From Streptacidiphilus albus JL83 (lineage in GTDB: Bacteria; Actinomycetota; Actinomycetes; Streptomycetales; Streptomycetaceae), in contig NZ_JQML01000001.1 in the NCBI RefSeq assembly GCF_000744705.1, positions 1,054,001 through 1,118,000 on the forward strand: a stretch of 64,000 nt of DNA, written 5' to 3'. A program made the translations under genes and the position numbers. The notes under the pieces are model-generated. The model was not told the DNA's origin, did no database searches, and saw nothing but the letters and a program-made list of their open reading frames with translations. Shown in pieces: positions 59,969 to 64,000 of this stretch. Every line of letters starts with the position of its first letter. Position 1 is the first letter of the stretch.

Positions 59969-60047
59969 GGCGGAACAGTATCCCGAGCGTCCACAACCGC
60001 CCCGCTCAGAGCAGCGTCCATCCTGAACCGCTATCGGAGCCCTCACC

Positions 60048-61058
60048 ATGCCTCGGTCACACCGACAGTTGCCTTGCTCGGTCCCCCTCTTCCACGACGA
60101 AACCCTGAACTCCCTGATTCGGCGGCTGGCTGCCGCCAACTACCTCAGCGGAGAAGACCTCCGCGCCTACCTCGGAATCGGTAGGAAGACCCCCGTCATC
60201 GAGATCCTCGAACCGCTCGCCCTCGCCATGGGCAAACCGGCCCCCAGCCTGCACCTCGCCCTCCCCGAGTTCATGCAGGTCCCGCTCAGCAGCACGCCAC
60301 CAGACGACCCTCCAGGGCACTTCGGCCGCCCACTTCCAGGAGATTTGCCCCGCTGCTTGAAACGCCCCGCCTGCCGCCGCTGCGTCCAGGCCGCCGGCAT
60401 CAGATCCGAGGTCATCTGCTGGAGCACGCACGAACGCAACGTCTGCCTGCGCCACTACCTCTGGACTGGCGGCGAGTGCCTGCGAGCGGAGGACCAGGTC
60501 GATGTCAGCATCCTGCCGGGCACTGCCCGCGCTCAGCGCCACCACCGCAACCTGATCACTCGTCATGGCCGACGCTGGGTGCGGAATGCCTTTCCCGACG
60601 CCCGCTCCATCTTTCTCCACTGGATCCAGGAGCTGACCGCCGATCCGTTCAACATCATCGCTCGCAGCTCGCAGCACCTGCTCGGGCAGAACGGTGAACC
60701 CGCACCGGCTGAAACGGCGCTGGCGATCCTCTTCCACCCTCAGATCATCACCCTCACCGGCCTCATGGCCAGCTCCTGCTGGGAGCGCAACACCGCACAG
60801 ACCAGCACGATCCTCTACCTGGTCGAGGAGGTCACCTACCGGGATATCCTTCTCGGCTATTTCCCGAAGGACAGGACGGATCCCCTGGTCAAATGGACAG
60901 ATCGGTACGTCTCGGCGCACAAGTTCGCAGCCTCAAGTGGGAGGTGGAGTGTCTTCAGCACCCTCTTCCCCGAAGAGACCGTGCTGCCATCACCTCGCGC
61001 CGGTGCCAAGCGCAAGAGGCAGACCATCCGCTCCGGCCCTCTGCGCTACGGTCCATAG
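60048..61058 (+). CDS. tniQ: TniQ family target-selection protein
   Basis: 336 residues from ATG 60048. TniQ N-terminal domain VPLFHDETLNSLIRRLAAAN, then LPRCLKRPACRRCVQAAGI and CWSTHERNVCLRHYLW (zinc-ribbon Cys/His typical of TniQ/TnsD). The C-terminal half is helical. In Tn7-like elements TniQ/TnsD binds the target DNA and recruits the ATPase. It is the last gene before the right-end sites. Confidence 0.8.
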   Translation: MPRSHRQLPCSVPLFHDETLNSLIRRLAAANYLSGEDLRAYLGIGRKTPVIEILEPLALAMGKPAPSLHLALPEFMQVPLSSTPPDDPPGHFGRPLPGDLPRCLKRPACRRCVQAAGIRSEVICWSTHERNVCLRHYLWTGGECLRAEDQVDVSILPGTARAQRHHRNLITRHGRRWVRNAFPDARSIFLHWIQELTADPFNIIARSSQHLLGQNGEPAPAETALAILFHPQIITLTGLMASSCWERNTAQTSTILYLVEEVTYRDILLGYFPKDRTDPLVKWTDRYVSAHKFAASSGRWSVFSTLFPEETVLPSPRAGAKRKRQTIRSGPLRYGP

Positions 61059-61092
61059 CCCAGCCGCCCAACACCGCGGAGCATCCAGCTCA

Positions 61093-61228
61093 GACCAGAT
61101 CGACCGGGACGAGCACCACCAAACGGACCCGCCGAACCAGATCCAGTGGGATTTCAACCCCGCTGCTGTCCCAGTCGATTTGGTCGCCGCAGGTCAGCAC
61201 ACCCAGCGCGGACCAGATCAACTGGGAC
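61093..61228. repeat. Right-end array of four TnsB-type binding sites
   Basis: Sites at 61093-61110 (GACCAGATCGACCGGGAC), 61134-61152, 61168-61185 and 61211-61228 (GACCAGATCAACTGGGAC). They are inverted relative to the left-end sites, except the third (GTCCCAGTCGATTTGGTC), which faces the other way. Confidence 0.85.
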
Positions 61229-61234
61229 AGGACA

Positions 61235-61239
61235 GCCGA
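61235..61239. repeat. Right copy of the 5-bp target-site duplication (GCCGA)
   Basis: GCCGA directly after the right end ..GGGACAGGACA; identical to 47934-47938. Confidence 0.85.
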
Positions 61240-61272
61240 TGACTGTCCTGTGACAGCGAACCTTCACCGATT

Positions 61273-61318
61273 GCCATCGAAGTTTGATCACCAGTAGGTT
61301 CCTGCCATCGAAGTTTGA
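61273..61318. repeat. Two direct repeats GCCATCGAAGTTTGA of a second transposon
   Basis: Perfect 15-bp copies at 61273-61287 and 61304-61318, 31 bp apart, directly before a tnsA fragment. They have the spacing of transposase-binding sites but a sequence unrelated to the sites of the 13.3-kb element, so they mark the left end of another element, which may begin with TGTCCTGTGACAG near 61244. Confidence 0.7.
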
Positions 61319-61350
61319 CCGGGTGGGGTTGCTGGCGGTCCGGGGGAACG

Positions 61351-61947
61351 GTGGGGGCACCGGCGCATGCGTTCGGCGATGCCGCGTTGTCGGTGTTCGA
61401 GTTGGGGTTCTTCGAGTCGGGTGAGCTTCGGCGGATGCCTCTGGGGCGGGGTTGGAACGTGAGGTTCGAGGCTGCCGAGCCGGTTCGGGAGTTCCATTGG
61501 GCCAAGGGGAATGAGAGCTTCCCCGGCTGGTACTACTCCGTGACGACGGAGGGTCACGTGGGCTACGAGTCGTGGCTGGAGCGGGACCGGTTGACGCTGA
61601 TGGATCGTGATCCGCGCGTGGTGGGGATCTCCTCGCAGCCGTTCTGGCTGCACTGGCATGACGGTGAGAGGGAGCGTCGGCATGCTCCGGACTACTTCGT
61701 GCGGCTGGCCGACGGCCGGGGCCGGGTCGTGGACGTCCGTGCAGATGAGCGTATGGACAAGCGGACGCGGGAGGCTTTCGCGGCAACCGGGCGGGCCTGC
61801 GCGGCTGCGGGTTGGGAGTTCGAGTGGGTGGGCACGCCTGACCCGGTGCTCATGGCGAACGTGCGCTGGTTGAAGCGGTACCGGCGAGCGCGTTCGGGGC
61901 AGCCCACTGAGGTGGCGGCGCGGTTGGTCGAGGTCTTCCAGGACCAT
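61351..61947 (+). pseudogene. tnsA: Truncated second tnsA-like gene
   Basis: The frame from GTG 61351 encodes the N-terminal nuclease domain of a TnsA-like protein: GYYSVTTEG-type strand, GHVGYESWLERDRLTLMDRD, HAPDYFVRLADGRG and VVDVRADERMDKRTREAFA. It follows the TnsA of the first element in order and spacing but is clearly different in sequence. Similarity ends at VEVFQDHCP (about 61947), where the normal IAVLPVLYHLLW part is missing and unrelated sequence begins. No tnsB follows. It is the left-end relic of a second transposon. Confidence 0.75.
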
Positions 61948-62066
61948 TGTCCGTGCGCGAGCAACAACGCCGGGACCTGGACCGGTGGGAGGGCGGGACA
62001 CCGTGCCTGTTCCTCCGCCGACGCGCCCGGGATGCGGCGCGCGGACGGCTCCAGACGGCGCCTGGC

Positions 62067-62113
62067 CGCTGCCTTGCCCGTCCGGTGGTACTGCGCCGGA
62101 CGGGCAAGGCAGC
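62067..62113. terminator. Perfect 19-bp inverted repeat
   Basis: CGCTGCCTTGCCCGTCCGG (62067-62085) and CCGGACGGGCAAGGCAGCG (62095-62113) with a 9-nt loop. It lies after the minus-strand gene ending at 62177 and after the tnsA fragment, so it can terminate either. Confidence 0.8.
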
Positions 62114-62176
62114 GGTGGCATCGAAGCGACCGGCCCGCGTCTCCGTGCTCACGTCAGAGGTGGGGGAGGCGGGCGC

Positions 62177-62374
62177 TCAGCGGCGCGACCGGCCCAGGAC
62201 TTTGCGGATGGTCCAACAGACCAGGCCGATGGCCAGACCGATCCCGGCTCCGGCCGCGAGCCCCTCAGCGGGGTCTGCGATGTGGGTCATCGCGGCTCCC
62301 CCCAGGATTCCGCTGACCACGGCAGCGCCCACGCCCCACCCGGTACCTGTCTGTGATGTGCGTAGCCGTGCCAT
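62177..62374 (-). CDS. Small two-TM membrane protein
   Basis: 65 residues from ATG 62374 (GAAGGAA upstream; ATG 62410 is an alternative). Two hydrophobic Gly/Ala-rich helices: VGAAVVSGILGGAAMTHIAD and GLAAGAGIGLAIGLVCWTI, then a basic end. It lies 29 bp after the secreted protein gene in the same direction, so the two are likely co-transcribed. It may be an immunity or export partner; this is inference from size and position. Confidence 0.55.
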   Translation of the reverse strand: MARLRTSQTGTGWGVGAAVVSGILGGAAMTHIADPAEGLAAGAGIGLAIGLVCWTIRKVLGRSRR

Positions 62375-62403
62375 AGTCCCGGGTTCCTTCCCATCAGATG
62401 AAC

Positions 62404-63261
62404 TCAACATGTCACAGCCCCGTTGGCGGCTCCCCCAAGAGCCCCGATGAAACCACCCGGACCTGCGCCGACCCCACCTGCGAAGGCACCGCCGACGATC
62501 CCCGCTGCGGCCCCGCCCATGCTGTTCTTGGCCACGCACTTGGCGAACTTCGGGACGTGCCAACTGGTCGGCTTCCACCAGGGGTCGGCAACGACGGGGA
62601 ACGCCGTGGCCGCGTTCGCCTCCACGGTCTGAACCAGCGTGGCGCCCTCAAGCCGGTAGGAGGTCGGGACCGGTCTGCCCGCCGCGTCCGTGGCCCACGG
62701 GGCGTCGAAGGACCCCAGTACCTCGTCGCCCCGCGAGACCAGGATGCTGCCGTCGACCTGCAGCTGGGCGGCGGCACCCTCGGGGAGGGCCAGGGGGAAA
62801 CGCCAGGTGGTCGGCGCGCTGGAGTCCTTGAGGGTGACCAAGGTACGGGCGCCGCCCTCCTTCGTGGGCTGGACAGCGAGGTCGGCGTCCTTGGCCGCGT
62901 CCGGGTAGACGACCGTACCGTCTGCCTGCCTGCTACCTGTCACCGCTGCCGTGCCGGGCAGGCCCAGGGACAGGGTCCCACCGGTGGGCAGGCCGGCCGA
63001 TACCGCACCGACGGAGGTGGCGGGAGCCGTCACGGTCGCCGTGCCCGCCGCGGTGGCGGTGAGCGCACGGGCGGGACTGCCGGCGACGGGAGCATCGGGG
63101 GCCAGGTCGGCAGTACCGGTGGCCTTCTCCACCAACTGCGCGGCCCGCTGCGCGCTCGGGCTCCCGGCATCCGCAAATGCACTGGGGGCTGCGGACATCA
63201 TAAGAGCGGAACCGGCAAGCGCAGCTATCGCTGCAGACGTCATGTACTGGCGGCGGAACAT
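62404..63261 (-). CDS. Secreted protein with Gly-rich, Cys-bounded C-terminus
   Basis: 285 residues from ATG 63261 (GAGAGG upstream). A clear signal peptide: MFRRQYMTSAAIAALAGSAL with cleavage after SAFA. A Thr/Ala/Pro-rich region and a beta-rich middle follow (TLVTLKDSSAPTTWRFPLAL; VDGSILVSRGDEVLGSF), then AFPVVADPWWKPTSWHVPKF, a pattern seen before toxin-like ends in streptomycete secreted proteins. The last 44 residues run from a Cys (CVAKNSMGG) through GxxxG-type small-residue repeats to a terminal Cys (NGAVTC). This tail resembles membrane-active peptide domains; activity is speculative. Confidence 0.7.
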   Translation of the reverse strand: MFRRQYMTSAAIAALAGSALMMSAAPSAFADAGSPSAQRAAQLVEKATGTADLAPDAPVAGSPARALTATAAGTATVTAPATSVGAVSAGLPTGGTLSLGLPGTAAVTGSRQADGTVVYPDAAKDADLAVQPTKEGGARTLVTLKDSSAPTTWRFPLALPEGAAAQLQVDGSILVSRGDEVLGSFDAPWATDAAGRPVPTSYRLEGATLVQTVEANAATAFPVVADPWWKPTSWHVPKFAKCVAKNSMGGAAAGIVGGAFAGGVGAGPGGFIGALGGAANGAVTC

Positions 63262-64000
63262 CAAGAACCTCTCGGTGGATATTGCGGATATTTTTGTGCG
63301 GAACGACTGCGACGTGCCGTCTGATCCAGGGGTTGCTGCAAAGCCCCGTTGATCACGTGATGCCGCTGGTCAGGGCCAGGGCAGGTCGGGAAGTGTCCTC
63401 GCCGAAAATCCAGTGTGCTCGCATCCGGGAATTATCTCCACGTCGGATATCCCACCTTTCACGCCACAAGAAGATGGGGCCTCGGCGCGCCCATATCAGC
63501 CGGCAGTTCATTCGGAGCCGGACAGCCCGTGGAATATCAATATGAGAAAACCCCAGAGTTCACTGAGATATCTCCAAGGCCTGTGCCCCAGGGCCTTCAG
63601 GTTGCTGCTGGATCCCGGTGGGCCTGGCCGTGACGGTCTATCAGAAAGGCAAGAAACCGGGGTTAAGCCTGGCGGTCGTGCGAGATCTGCGTACAGACGG
63701 AACTCCTCTGATCGGGATCAACCACCAGTCATGGAACCGAGTTGCGTCGATGCGGTACATGGCGTTTCGTCGGTGCGCCATCACGGGCCAGGAGCGCGGC
63801 CTACGTTGGTAGCCCATGTGCTCGAGTTGAGCGAGCAGGCCCCCTGCGACATTCCTCTCCGGCTCCGCGACCTCGGCACCGGAGGCACCCCGGGTCAGCC
63901 ATAGCGTGCCGCGGACGGCGGGGCGGCCGACCCCTCCGTCGCATCATCGCGCCCGTCGGCACTCACCCCCGCTCAGGCAAACCAACACGAATGGGCGGTT
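63262..64000. other. Right end of window with no convincing gene
   Basis: 739 bp. The part nearest 63262 should hold the promoter of the secreted protein (AT-rich AAAAATATCC on the minus strand about 63290). From 63400 to 63810 base composition is less GC-rich and the short frames (for example + 63618-63812) show no recognisable protein. It may be decayed mobile DNA. No tRNA, CRISPR or attachment site seen. Confidence 0.4.

Larger units (their letters stand above)
47939..61234 (+). mobile_element. 13.3-kb Tn7/Tn5053-type transposon (TnsA, TnsB, TniB, TniQ x2), itself interrupted
   Basis: Left end reads TGTCCCGTCCCGGTTGATG; the right end read inward from 61234 is TGTCCTGTCCCAGTTGATC, matching at 16 of 19 positions (21 of 24 over the longer repeat). 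A perfect 5-bp duplication GCCGA flanks it, as expected for Mu/Tn7/Tn5053 transposition. Inside, in order, are tnsA, tnsB (split), tniB-like ATPase, a short TniQ-like gene, a cargo gene and a full TniQ gene. Four TnsB-type sites lie at each end. No CRISPR array or cas gene is present, so it is not a CAST element. Confidence 0.9.

Noticed and set aside
47939-61234. CRISPR-associated transposon (CAST)
   Set aside because: No CRISPR repeats or cas genes occur in or near the element; the repeats present are TnsB-type end sites.
63413-63904. + strand open frame near the window end
   Set aside because: No ribosome site, atypical codon use and no recognisable domain; treated as non-coding or decayed.

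Overview
The DNA is about 72% GC with strong actinomycete codon bias. It carries a four-gene conservon, an NsdA-like regulator, a DUF397 protein, MocR and PadR regulators, and several start codons placed exactly 6 nt after a TAnnnT -10 box (leaderless mRNAs). I infer a member of the Streptomycetaceae (Streptomyces, Kitasatospora or Streptacidiphilus); genus cannot be settled from the sequence alone.

Layout. 1-4.8 kb: end of a BNR beta-propeller protein, a membrane-anchored protein, and a translationally coupled operon of two GT4 glycosyltransferases and an SGNH hydrolase. 5-16 kb: HEAT-repeat protein, NsdA-like regulator, APH-like kinase (N-terminal frame broken), Fic protein, SDR, GNAT, VOC, HAD and DUF397 proteins, with gene remnants between them. 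16-22.1 kb: a lipid cluster matching the mycobacterial fadD19/echA19/ltp3/ltp4 genes for sterol side-chain degradation (acyl-CoA synthetase, crotonase, two DUF35 proteins, two SCP2-thiolase-like aldolases). A perfect KstR-type box lies in its divergent promoter. 22.2-32.1 kb: heterodimeric ABC exporter with complementary degenerate ATP sites, ArsB/NhaD-like permease, DUF2332, frameshifted transglutaminase-like gene, DUF899, ketopantoate-reductase-like and STAS proteins. 32.2-36.2 kb: conservon cvnABCD. 36.5-37.6 kb: divergent ohr/ohrR. 37.9-41.7 kb: paaABCDE (phenylacetyl-CoA epoxidase) with a PaaR-like operator. 41.8-47.8 kb: MocR gene (frameshifted) divergent from a PaiB-like gene, sugar porter, Clp-N protein, PadR regulator.

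47.9-61.2 kb is a mobile element that can be delimited from the sequence. It is a 13.3-kb TnsA/TnsB/TniB/TniQ transposon with TGTCC-starting terminal inverted repeats, four 19-bp TnsB-type sites at each end and a perfect 5-bp target duplication (GCCGA). Its tnsB gene is split between the first catalytic Asp and the second Asp/Glu by a second element of about 7 kb. That inner element carries three overlapping genes for tyrosine-recombinase-family proteins, a small TnpC/DUF6262-like partner and two cargo genes (Tn554/recombinase-in-trio type). A truncated second tnsA with a different repeat family abuts the outer element, so the site is a repeated target.

62-64 kb: a small membrane protein next to a secreted glycine-rich protein with a Cys-bounded C-terminus, then about 700 bp with no convincing gene.
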